From: Candidatus Aegiribacteria sp.
Lineage (GTDB): Bacteria > Fermentibacterota > Fermentibacteria > Fermentibacterales > JCC-6
Reading direction: 5' to 3'
Assembly: GCA_021108435.1 (NCBI GenBank)
Contig: JAIOQY010000005.1
Coordinates: forward strand, 1 to 42,376
DNA: 42,376 nucleotides
The notes under the pieces were generated by a model. The model worked only from the letters and a program-made list of their open reading frames with translations, searched no databases and had not been told where the DNA came from. Below, in pieces: positions 15,526 to 22,864 of the stretch. Positions within the stretch are counted from its first letter, which is position 1; each line of letters opens with the position of its first letter. A program made the position numbers and the translations under genes.

Positions 15526-17211
15526 TTAAATGATCTCCTGACTGTCAGAAGATACTGTTCCAGATGGAATTATCTCAGTTAAAGAATCGGCATAGATAAA
15601 TCCATCAATAAAATCTCTGTCCAATTGAATATGATATACAGATCGCAGACTGTCTACAAGTCCAGACACAACTTTTTCTTCGTTCAGAATCCTGGCAGGT
15701 TCATGAAGACTCTCCCTGGATTCATCAAATGACGCCTGATGCTCCGGAACGATATCTTCAATTTTAAAGACAAGAACTCGCTCAGCTGAAAGGGAACAGA
15801 AAACGGTTTCGCCTAACTCAGCGTCGAAAAGCATTTCATTCCATGGGGTTGGAATGTCATTAAATGTCATGGGGTTGGTGAGAACGATCTCATTCGGGGC
15901 AAGAAGATCAGCAAGCGGTGTCAGATCATCTAAACGGCTAAATGGTTCTTCACCTTCTGACACAATCTGATGTAGTATTTCCAGCTGATCCTCTCCTGTT
16001 GCTCCGATTGTCATAAATGTCCTCTGTTCATAGACAATCAGATTTGGAAGGCTATCCTCATACATTTCGAGTAACTGCGTTGAAGTTGGTTCGATTCCAG
16101 GTTCAATTACCAGACTATAATACACATCAAGCAACTCATCTGAGACCTGCCGTTCGACTATGTACAGTATTTCCGGTAAAGTATCCATTTGCAGTTTTCT
16201 CGCTTCAATAGCCATAATTTCATTTAAGCCCTGTGTTCTGCAGTAATCCTCGACCCATTCAGGATCTGCAGGATCGCGTGATGCGAAAACGGGCAAATTC
16301 CGTATATCCTCAACTAAATCCAGAAGTGACCGCTCTCCCCCGGTAAATGTATATGCAGTAATTCTTTCCTGCTCAGTGGAGTAGGGCTCATAGTTCCCTC
16401 TGTTGTCGATTGCATGTTCCGCAATGAGTTCCGGTACTCCGGATGTTATCCGGAGATCATGTACAGTTACCAGGCTGTCTTCCAGTTTCCGTCTGTATTC
16501 ATTTTTCAAATTGCCAAGTATCTGTCTGGATATGGATTCACTGATGTCTTCAAAAGGTGGAACAGAATCGAGTTCGATACTTACCATCTGCAGAAATTTC
16601 CAGTTTGAATCAAATGCAAGCATGGGCGATACATCACCTGCTTCAAGCTCCTGTAATAGCCTGAAATCTTCCGAGGAAGACCTCATCAGATCAACAGGTC
16701 CGAAATAACCCCTGAAAGCTGCCTCATATGAATCTATCGAAAATAATTCAACCAGATCTCCCATATCATGTCCATTCAGTACAAGCTGTTTGAGACTGTC
16801 ACAAAGAAGACTGTCGTCAACGGTTATCGATGTGTAACTCACCATTGAACCAAGTTGGGAATAGTATTCCTCCACCGTATCCGAAGAAAGCTCCACTTTC
16901 TCATCCAGTATCCATTCAAGCCAGCGTTGACGCAATTGCCTGTTCTCTATTTCGAGTCTTCTACGTTGAAATTCAGGTCGTGAATCAAATTCTCTTGCCT
17001 GAGCATCCTGAAGTATGAGCAGTCTGTTTATCAGACTTTCAACCCTGAGGTTAACTAGTTGGGAATCACCATGAAACGGCTCCAGTGCAATTGCAAGCCT
17101 GTCTTTTTTGATAGTCTCAGATCCAACCATAATCGCTGTATCTTCAGGGAGTTGCCGACCGCAACCCGTGAAGAGCCAGATTATTCCCAATAACGCGAAC
17201 AGACGTTTCAT
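15526..17211 (-). CDS. SurA/PpiC-like folding-factor lipoprotein
   Basis: A 561-aa lipoprotein with a short signal peptide and lipobox (LFTGC, Cys17). The N-terminal part follows the SurA_N/PrsA pattern: VGSETIKKDRLAIAL, LINRLLILQDAQAREFD and a long helical run. Two parvulin-sized segments follow (about 125-215 and 385-480), for example SYEAAFRGYFGPVDL, VSPMLAFDSNWKFLQMVSI and AELGETVFCSLSAERVLVFKIED. The typical GGdLG-type core is weak in both, so prolyl isomerase activity is uncertain and chaperone function more likely. It probably assists folding of outer-membrane or exported proteins. ATG 17211 has a GAGGAAAG site. It is divergent from dacB. Confidence 0.7.
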   Translation of the reverse strand: MKRLFALLGIIWLFTGCGRQLPEDTAIMVGSETIKKDRLAIALEPFHGDSQLVNLRVESLINRLLILQDAQAREFDSRPEFQRRRLEIENRQLRQRWLEWILDEKVELSSDTVEEYYSQLGSMVSYTSITVDDSLLCDSLKQLVLNGHDMGDLVELFSIDSYEAAFRGYFGPVDLMRSSSEDFRLLQELEAGDVSPMLAFDSNWKFLQMVSIELDSVPPFEDISESISRQILGNLKNEYRRKLEDSLVTVHDLRITSGVPELIAEHAIDNRGNYEPYSTEQERITAYTFTGGERSLLDLVEDIRNLPVFASRDPADPEWVEDYCRTQGLNEIMAIEARKLQMDTLPEILYIVERQVSDELLDVYYSLVIEPGIEPTSTQLLEMYEDSLPNLIVYEQRTFMTIGATGEDQLEILHQIVSEGEEPFSRLDDLTPLADLLAPNEIVLTNPMTFNDIPTPWNEMLFDAELGETVFCSLSAERVLVFKIEDIVPEHQASFDESRESLHEPARILNEEKVVSGLVDSLRSVYHIQLDRDFIDGFIYADSLTEIIPSGTVSSDSQEII

Positions 17212-17301
17212 TCTTTCCTCCGTATACGCTTCATTACGTGGTCGATTATATTCAGCAATCTAATGTAGCTTCATATTATTCCATGTCAACAGGAGGTTTC
17301 A

Positions 17302-18639
17302 TTGAATCCAGTTTTTCATTTTCTTCTGCTTCTCTCAGTATCATTACAAATGCCGGAGATTCCCACGGCCTGGCGCGCGGGGATTTACGCCCAGGATACT
17401 GAAACAGGGGAGATTCTGCTGAGCATAAATGAGGACCAGTGTTTCAGACCGGCATCAACAGTGAAACTGGTGACTTCTTACATTGCTCTAATGAAACTTG
17501 GACCTTCATACGTTTACGAAACAGAAGTACTCGCTGATACATCGGGCGGTAACCTGTATATCATCGGTTCCGGCGCTCCTCTTTTGAGTGCGGAGCATGT
17601 TGAGATAATGGCTCTGGAGACAGCTGCGTCTCTTCCACCCGGCTCATCCTGGAAACTGTTCTGGGATACTTCAAAATTCAATGAGGAATCCCACTGTCCG
17701 GGATGGGATGCAAATGACTGGAGTAAAGTGTATTGTCCTCCAATCGAAGGACTCTCCATTGGAGACAATATCCTTCAGATCATTATCTCAACAATCGGCG
17801 ATTCTATGAGAACTTTCGTCTACCCTCCCCTGCCTGATCTTGAAATTACTAATAATCTTATCATCGGAAGCAGAATTCAGATAAGAACCACGGTTAACGG
17901 ATGGGAAGATAATGCGCCCAGGCTTACTCTTCAGGGAACTATGCCTCCGGATACTCACACAGTGTTGTACAAACCCTTTGCCGGTCCATCAATGGAATTC
18001 TCGGAAATGTTCTCCCTCGCTCTTGAGAATACCGGGCTGGATATCGATACTGTCCTGCAAGGTGAAGCACCGGATGATACTACACTAATCAGAACATCGG
18101 TAATCTATTCAGATCCTCTGTTTGTTCTTCTGACATCAATGAACAAATGGAGCAGAAACATGATTGCTGAAATGGTTTTAAGAACCGTAAGCCTGGAAAC
18201 CGGGTCAATTCCTGCTTCAACAGGCGCTGGTTGTGATGTTGCAGGACAGATTCTCAGAGATCTCGTCCCTGCTGTTCCCGGAGTACAGCTTGCTGATGGA
18301 TCAGGACTTTCCAGATTGAATCTTCTGGCTCCAAGACACCTCGCTGCAATTCTGTCAAACGGAATCAGTTCACCTGAATGGGGAGTTGAATTCCTGGCGA
18401 CACTGCCTGTAAACGGTGTGGACGGAACGCTGAAGTCAAGAATGAGCAATCTTCCTCGAGGGGCTTTCAGAGGTAAGACCGGATCATTGAACGATACTTC
18501 AACAATTGCCGGAGTACTTACAGCCTTATCCGGCAGGAGAATTATCCTTGTGATCATGCTTGAAACTCCAGGTGGATATACCTTCACCGCGAGAGCATGG
18601 CAGGACACCTTCATAACCTGGTGCTGGGAAAACTACTGA
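17302..18639 (+). CDS. dacB: D-alanyl-D-alanine carboxypeptidase/endopeptidase, PBP4 family (S13)
   Basis: A 445-aa periplasmic serine peptidase acting on peptidoglycan cross-links. All three active-site motifs are present: SxxK as Ser52-Lys55 (PASTVKLV), SxN as Ser284-Asn286 (KWSRNMIAEM) and KTG at 392-394 (FRGKTGSLND). The family segments PGWDANDWSKVYCPP and ADGSGLSRLNLLAPRHLA are also clear. The length fits PBP4-type enzymes. Translation starts at a TTG (17302) with AGGAGG five nt upstream; the N-terminus FHFLLLLSVSLQ is a short signal sequence. The gene stands alone, and its 3' end is followed within 13 nt by the MITE-like element. Confidence 0.9.
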   Translation: MNPVFHFLLLLSVSLQMPEIPTAWRAGIYAQDTETGEILLSINEDQCFRPASTVKLVTSYIALMKLGPSYVYETEVLADTSGGNLYIIGSGAPLLSAEHVEIMALETAASLPPGSSWKLFWDTSKFNEESHCPGWDANDWSKVYCPPIEGLSIGDNILQIIISTIGDSMRTFVYPPLPDLEITNNLIIGSRIQIRTTVNGWEDNAPRLTLQGTMPPDTHTVLYKPFAGPSMEFSEMFSLALENTGLDIDTVLQGEAPDDTTLIRTSVIYSDPLFVLLTSMNKWSRNMIAEMVLRTVSLETGSIPASTGAGCDVAGQILRDLVPAVPGVQLADGSGLSRLNLLAPRHLAAILSNGISSPEWGVEFLATLPVNGVDGTLKSRMSNLPRGAFRGKTGSLNDTSTIAGVLTALSGRRIILVIMLETPGGYTFTARAWQDTFITWCWENY

Positions 18640-18651
18640 TAAGGGGAGGTA

Positions 18652-18674
18652 GGGTCAAATCTTTCCTCTTGATA
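18652..18674 (+). repeat. Left terminal inverted repeat
   Basis: A 23-bp terminal repeat, identical to the reverse complement of 19039-19061. It begins 12 nt after the dacB stop codon. Confidence 0.8.
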
Positions 18675-18735
18675 AATAGTATCAATTTGACGCTGTTTAA
18701 CAGTGAATGAAAAAATTATTAAGTAAAGTTCTGAA

Positions 18736-18909
18736 ATGGAGCAACCTGCCCTGAGAAAATTAAGAAAAGGACTCAAATCTCAAGAGTTGATCAATCATAT
18801 AAATCTAATCAGTAAGAACGGCGCGATACGTGTCAGCGTGGTAAAATATCTCTTGAAAGATCAGTGCGATGAAATTGTTGTACCGTTTCTGTCAGATAAC
18901 TCAACCTGA
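18736..18909 (+). CDS. Short reading frame inside the MITE-like element
   Basis: A 57-residue reading frame beginning MEQPALRKLRKGLKSQEL and ending FLSDNST. It is basic at the start and looks helical, but I recognise no family. There is no convincing ribosome site before the ATG at 18736. It may be a fragment of a gene once carried by a longer element, or chance. Confidence 0.25.
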   Translation: MEQPALRKLRKGLKSQELINHINLISKNGAIRVSVVKYLLKDQCDEIVVPFLSDNST

Positions 18910-18974
18910 AATAGCAGACTTCTGGAAGGAATAGATCGTAGTACAGATAGTCAGACAAGAAAGGAATGCAAGTT

Positions 18975-19058
18975 ATGTTGGTAAATGATCCACAATTGAA
19001 GGAAATATTTGCTAAACAAATTGATAAGTTGATTCAAATATCAAGAGGAAAGATTTGA
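18975..19058 (+). CDS. Second short reading frame ending in the right terminal repeat
   Basis: A 27-residue frame (MLVNDPQLKEIFAKQIDKL...) with AAAGGA nine nt upstream. Its last codons and stop lie inside the right terminal inverted repeat, so it could be the 3' tail of an original cargo or transposition gene. It is too short to assign. Confidence 0.25.
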   Translation: MLVNDPQLKEIFAKQIDKLIQISRGKI

Positions 19059-19061
19059 CCC
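19039..19061 (-). repeat. Right terminal inverted repeat
   Basis: The 23-bp partner of 18652-18674. On the minus strand it encodes the last six residues (GSNLSS) and stop codon of the glycosyltransferase; on the plus strand it holds the stop of the 27-residue frame. Confidence 0.8.
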
Positions 19062-19766
19062 CAATCCTCGGAAGAGCAGTCGTATCGGGGTGAAAAGAGA
19101 TTCAATGAAAATACCTGATGAGACTTTTGAATCACCCTTTTTCCTTTCAACAAATACAATCTGTACTTCACCGATCTCAATACCCTCTTTCCAGACACCG
19201 TAAAGGGTCTCCACAAGAAAGGCATAACCGGACGCTTTGATCCCTGATGATAAAAGAGCTGGTATCACATCTGAGTGGAAACCACGAAATCCGCTGGTGC
19301 AATCCGTATACGGCATCCTTGTAATGAACCTGATATACTTGTTAGCGGCATAACTCATATTCAACCGCATTATTGACCAGTTGAGAACACTGACTCCTTT
19401 CAGATATCTTGAACCTATCACAAAATGATATTTATCCAGAGCTTCATCTATTCTTCTGATATGTGAAGGCTGGTGAGAAAGGTCGGCATCCATCATGAAT
19501 ACACGTTTCCACTTCCCAATTTCCTTCACATGCCGGAAGGCGGCTCTATATGCCTGACCAAGCCCCTTCTTCTCACCCCTGCGAAGAAGAGTGACACCTC
19601 CGTCAGATTCTACCAGCTGCTGTATCAAATCAGCTGTACCGTCCGGAGAACTGTCGTCAATGAACAATAGATCAAAGTTGCATTCTGTTCGAATCTGTTC
19701 ATATAACGGAAAAATATTCTGAGCCTCGTTGTATGTCGGAATCAGGATTATACGGTCAGAGTTCAG
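19041..19766 (-). CDS. Dpm1-like GT2 glycosyltransferase (polyprenol monophosphomannose synthase type)
   Basis: A 241-aa GT-A glycosyltransferase. The frame contains IILIPTYNEAQNI, LLFIDDSSPDGT, MMDADLSHQPSHI (DxD-type metal site), VIGSRYLKG and DCTSGFRGF, then SGYAFLVETLYG and ERKKGDSKVS. This set is typical of enzymes that move mannose or glucose to a polyprenyl phosphate at the inner membrane. The PTYNE segment lies upstream of the only nearby TTG (19667), so that TTG cannot be the true start. No ATG, GTG or TTG precedes it in frame. The best site is CTG at 19766, 8 nt after GGAGAGG and 2 nt beyond the efp stop, implying coupling to efp. The C-terminus ends inside a MITE terminal repeat, so the native tail may be replaced. 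Confidence 0.8.
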   Translation of the reverse strand: MNSDRIILIPTYNEAQNIFPLYEQIRTECNFDLLFIDDSSPDGTADLIQQLVESDGGVTLLRRGEKKGLGQAYRAAFRHVKEIGKWKRVFMMDADLSHQPSHIRRIDEALDKYHFVIGSRYLKGVSVLNWSIMRLNMSYAANKYIRFITRMPYTDCTSGFRGFHSDVIPALLSSGIKASGYAFLVETLYGVWKEGIEIGEVQIVFVERKKGDSKVSSGIFIESLFTPIRLLFRGLGSNLSS

Positions 19767-19768
19767 GA

Positions 19769-20326
19769 TTATATCCTCTCCAGATAACTGTCATTTCGAG
19801 TATCGATTTTTATTACATCACCCTCCTGGATAAACAATGGAACCTGAACCTGCAAACCGGTCTGAAGAGTAGCCGGTTTAGATCCTCCACTTGCCGTATC
19901 TCCCCTGAGACCGGGGTCTGTCTTCTTTACCCTGAGTTCAACAGTATCAGGAGGTTCAACAATGATCGGGATATTATCCACAAAAGCAATTTTTACTTTA
20001 CTGTTCTCAATCAGATACTTCGCAGCATCACCCACAAGGTTGTAGTCAAGGTGTTCCTGTTCATAAGTATCAGGATTCATTACAACATAATCCAGGTCAG
20101 TGATATAGAGTAATTCCCAGATCCGATGTTCCACGCGGACCTCTGTTACTTTTTCACCGGCTCTCCAAGTTCTGTCAATAACTTTACCTGAAAGTACTCC
20201 CTTGAGTTTCGATCTGACAAATGCCGGACCCTTCCCAGGTTTTACATGTTGAAAGTATACAATCTGATACAGAATACCATCGATATCTATTACCATACCC
20301 CGCCTGAAATCATTACTTGTTGCCAT
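19769..20326 (-). CDS. efp: Translation elongation factor P
   Basis: A 185-aa ribosome factor that relieves stalling at polyproline. All three domains are present: the KOW-like N-domain (MATSNDFRRGMVIDIDG), the OB domain and the C-terminal OB domain with TDPGLRGDTASGGSKPATL and VPLFIQEGDVIKIDTR. The tip loop reads HVKPGKGPAF with Lys32, equivalent to E. coli Lys34, so a lysine-type modification is possible. No epmA, epmB or ymfI-like gene is in the window. The glycosyltransferase frame runs on directly from its stop. Confidence 0.95.
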   Translation of the reverse strand: MATSNDFRRGMVIDIDGILYQIVYFQHVKPGKGPAFVRSKLKGVLSGKVIDRTWRAGEKVTEVRVEHRIWELLYITDLDYVVMNPDTYEQEHLDYNLVGDAAKYLIENSKVKIAFVDNIPIIVEPPDTVELRVKKTDPGLRGDTASGGSKPATLQTGLQVQVPLFIQEGDVIKIDTRNDSYLERI

Positions 20327-20381
20327 CGTATGAAAACTCCATTTTCATTTTTCAAGTCATGTTAATTGTTAGTAATCGAGT

Positions 20382-20837
20382 TCAGGAGCTGTTTTCGCCT
20401 GCCATATCACAGACGATATCAATGGCATTAAGATAACCAGTGATACCAGCCCCGGCGATAAATGCATCAGCAGCCCTGGCTGTGATCAGATTGCTTCTGA
20501 AAGATTCACGTGACAGAACCTGACTGATGTGAACCTCGACCACAGGACCGTCAAACGCACTCAAAGCATCAAGAATTGCGATCGAATAATGTGAATATGC
20601 TGCCGGGTTGATAACGATTCCAATTGAACTCCCGGAAGCCCTGCCTATTGCCTGAACCAATTCACCCTCAATGTCAGATTGAAAGAAATCGATGGAAATA
20701 CCTGAGGCGGAAGCTTTCCGTTCTATCAGTTCAATTAGTTCGCTCTGAGTCGTATTCCCGTAGTGAGCGGGTTCTCGCTCACCAAGCCGTGAGAGATTGG
20801 GTCCATTTATGACAGCTATCATTCGGGGAGAATTCAT
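20382..20837 (-). CDS. aroQ: 3-dehydroquinate dehydratase, type II
   Basis: A 151-aa enzyme that converts 3-dehydroquinate to 3-dehydroshikimate in the shikimate pathway. The opening INGPNLSRLGEREPAHYG, the lid with Tyr26 and downstream Arg, FFQSDIEGELVQAI, IVINPAAYSHYSIAI and VEVHISQ (His103) identify the dodecameric type II family. AAYSHYS replaces the more usual GAYTHTS, a mild divergence. The ATG overlaps the TPR gene stop in an ATGA arrangement. No other aro genes are nearby; linkage to efp is common in other bacteria. Confidence 0.93.
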   Translation of the reverse strand: MNSPRMIAVINGPNLSRLGEREPAHYGNTTQSELIELIERKASASGISIDFFQSDIEGELVQAIGRASGSSIGIVINPAAYSHYSIAILDALSAFDGPVVEVHISQVLSRESFRSNLITARAADAFIAGAGITGYLNAIDIVCDMAGENSS

Positions 20838-21523
20838 TCAACCTCTTTGTCATACGATTTCAACTGGAATTCGTCCTTTTCCTCTTCAGAGAAAAAACCA
20901 AGAAGACTGCCGGTTGATGATATCTGAATATCAGGTTCATCACCGGAAGGAGCTTCAGGAACCTCCTCTTCGGAAACAACGTCGGAATCAGACACAATTC
21001 CCTGTGACTTCAAAACCTTCGTCATTCTTTCAGTCTCTGGAAACACACTTGTATCCGGATCGGATTCATCTGAACTTTCATCATCGTCATAAAAGTTTTT
21101 TGATGAATTCTTCTTAATCTTCGCATCCTCCAGCAATTCCCGCGCTTCTTCATCACCTGGATGCTCGAACAGGTACTCCTCGAGATATTCTACAGCTTTA
21201 TTCCATTGTTTCTTCTGAAAATGAATCTGCGCCAGATTGAGAAGAGCGACAAGATTTTGGGGCTGAGCATCATGTGCATTGCTGAAGATATCAAGCGCCT
21301 TCTCAAGAAGACCTGAATCACGAAAACACTTTCCCTGAACGATACTGATGGATATGTTGCCATTCCATCTTCTCAATCCGATCTCGGCCATTTCCAGAGA
21401 TTCGTCAAGCCTTCCTCTCTGCCTTAGAAGATCAGCCAATCGTGCGCAGACTGTAGGTGTAGGATGCTTAACCCATTCATTATCAAGTTTCTCTATCTCC
21501 TTGGAGTAATCATTCCCGGCCAT
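20834..21523 (-). CDS. TPR-repeat protein with acidic tail
   Basis: A 229-aa protein. Residues ~10-130 are about three to four TPR units (LADLLRQRGRLDESLEMAEIGL, LEKALDIFSNAHDAQPQNLVALLNLAQIHF, WNKAVEYLEEYLFEHPGDEEARELLEDA). The remaining ~95 residues are highly acidic and Ser-rich, probably disordered, ending in LLGFFSEEEKDEFQL. There is no signal peptide, so it is probably a cytoplasmic adaptor. I start at ATG 21523, preceded by AGGAGG; the TTG at 21538 overlaps that site. One nt separates it from the DUF4837-like gene and it overlaps aroQ by 4 nt. Confidence 0.8.
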   Translation of the reverse strand: MAGNDYSKEIEKLDNEWVKHPTPTVCARLADLLRQRGRLDESLEMAEIGLRRWNGNISISIVQGKCFRDSGLLEKALDIFSNAHDAQPQNLVALLNLAQIHFQKKQWNKAVEYLEEYLFEHPGDEEARELLEDAKIKKNSSKNFYDDDESSDESDPDTSVFPETERMTKVLKSQGIVSDSDVVSEEEVPEAPSGDEPDIQISSTGSLLGFFSEEEKDEFQLKSYDKEVE

Positions 21524-21524
21524 T

Positions 21525-22469
21525 TCATCCTCCTGCAAAGAAAGTATTCATTATTATCCAGCCTTCACGGACATATGGTTCCTTTTCTCTGTGTTCATGG
21601 AAGATTTCCATATCCAGCAGATACCTGCATCCATCGGCATGTAGAATATAGCTGGTAAATGCTCCTGCGTTCAGATGATCAGGATTCCGCCACATTCCTA
21701 GAAGCTTCCACCCTCTGAGACCATGCAGCTCATACTGGTCTACCACAACCCTTGATCTGTCAACAGAATCTGCAGCCGCATTGTAGAAGTAGTGTCTGGC
21801 AACAGTTTCACGCCATAAGACAGCATCATCCGGATTCAGTACAATGTCATCGTCAATCCATCTTATGCTAAGAAGAAGCAGGCATTCATCGGATACGGTA
21901 CGTTGATACTGAAGAAATCCGGCATCCGGATCCCAGTCGGAGAGTTGGTAAGATTTGGGGATATCCATACTGAAACCAAGTGTTAGAAGACTGTCTATTC
22001 TCTCCGGGCTGCTCATCTGTGTAGAAACAAAGCTTCCGTAAATATAAGCCGATAGATGCTCATTATACGATCGCTCGAGCAGTCTGGATAATTCCGCTAA
22101 CTGTGTGAATTCAGATTGAATGATACCAAATACATTCTGTCCGGTTGCCCATACATCGTCTGCCTGGTAAATACCATCTATCCGCTGAAGCACATCGGGG
22201 AGCCTATCCTCCTGCTCTGCAACAAATAGAATTGTCCTCCTGTTTCTGAGATCTCCTTTGAACATCTCTTCGGTACAGGAGGAGAAATTGAAAACATTTT
22301 CAGTGTCTACTGTAATAACATGAATCTGAATGTCTTCCAGCAATTCATCAACCAGGCTGTAATCAACACCTGATCCGTAAACAACAAGGACTCCCTTGAC
22401 AGGACCGGTTGCAGGACTCCTGCATGAAATCAGAAACATCAGAATAGAAAGTGCTGACAGGTATTTCAT
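21525..22469 (-). CDS. DUF4837-like lipoprotein
   Basis: A 314-aa lipoprotein (lipobox FLISC, Cys16). The sequence fits the DUF4837 family known mainly from Bacteroidetes: an N-terminal alpha/beta part beginning VLVVYGSG, a middle FGIIQSEF..., then YQLSDWDPDAGFLQYQRT and the marked C-terminal WRNPDHLNAGAFTSYIL with an E..HE..KEPYVREGW tail. The family is associated with the outer envelope and has no known function. Its ATG overlaps the DUF948-like gene by 4 nt and it is followed at once by the TPR gene, so this trio is a coupled envelope unit. Confidence 0.65.
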   Translation of the reverse strand: MKYLSALSILMFLISCRSPATGPVKGVLVVYGSGVDYSLVDELLEDIQIHVITVDTENVFNFSSCTEEMFKGDLRNRRTILFVAEQEDRLPDVLQRIDGIYQADDVWATGQNVFGIIQSEFTQLAELSRLLERSYNEHLSAYIYGSFVSTQMSSPERIDSLLTLGFSMDIPKSYQLSDWDPDAGFLQYQRTVSDECLLLLSIRWIDDDIVLNPDDAVLWRETVARHYFYNAAADSVDRSRVVVDQYELHGLRGWKLLGMWRNPDHLNAGAFTSYILHADGCRYLLDMEIFHEHREKEPYVREGWIIMNTFFAGG

Positions 22470-22825
22470 TTATTTTTCTTTCTCGAAAGTAGCGGAGTGG
22501 CGAATCGAATCAGAGATACAACTGCAGGAAGGAATCGCGCCGCGGAATCAAGCATCGGAGAAGTTCCCGTAGTACCGTTTATCCTGTTCAGGAGTTCCGT
22601 AGACGCATTCGCTGTTCTGCCGATATCTTCCCCTGTCTTTTCGATTTCCAGCATCACTGATGAAACACGGGGCATCAACTCCTTTATCTCCTGACCAAGT
22701 GATTTCAGAGTACCATCCATTTCGCTTAGAGTCCTGTGCATTTTCAGAACAATTGAAATGAAGAAACCAAGACCAATGAACAGACCGGCTACACCAACCA
22801 GCTGTATTATGAAAAGCCCATTCAT
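22466..22825 (-). CDS. Small DUF948-like membrane protein
   Basis: A 119-aa protein with one N-terminal membrane helix (FIIQLVGVAGLFIGLGFFISIV), an amphipathic coiled-coil stretch (TLSEMDGTLKSLGQEIKELMPRVSSVMLEIEKTGEDIG) and a short hydrophobic C-terminus ending RKKNK. This follows the DUF948/YtxG-like layout found in Gram-positive and uncultured bacteria. The function is unknown. It starts 39 nt after the OmpA-type gene and overlaps the DUF4837-like gene by 4 nt. Confidence 0.6.
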   Translation of the reverse strand: MNGLFIIQLVGVAGLFIGLGFFISIVLKMHRTLSEMDGTLKSLGQEIKELMPRVSSVMLEIEKTGEDIGRTANASTELLNRINGTTGTSPMLDSAARFLPAVVSLIRFATPLLSRKKNK

Positions 22826-22864
22826 TCTATACTCCTAACTCTTTCTTTATACTGAAGCCCTCTC

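Larger units (their letters stand above)
18652..19061. mobile_element. 410-bp MITE-like element with perfect 23-bp terminal inverted repeats
   Basis: The ends are exact inverted copies (18652-18674 and 19039-19061; GGGTCAAATCTTTCC...). Near the left end further nested inverted repeats form a hairpin (TTGATA 18669-18674 with TATCAA 18680-18685, and GTCAAA 18654-18659 with TTTGAC 18686-18691). The right end also holds TTGATA/TATCAA (19021-19026 and 19039-19044). The inside contains two short reading frames but no transposase, so the element is non-autonomous or a relic. I see no clear target-site duplication. It sits between the convergent dacB and glycosyltransferase genes and forms the 3' end of the latter. 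Confidence 0.75.

Noticed and set aside
18105-18614. 169-residue minus-strand frame
   Set aside because: It is antisense to dacB, which has all three active-site motifs in the other frame.
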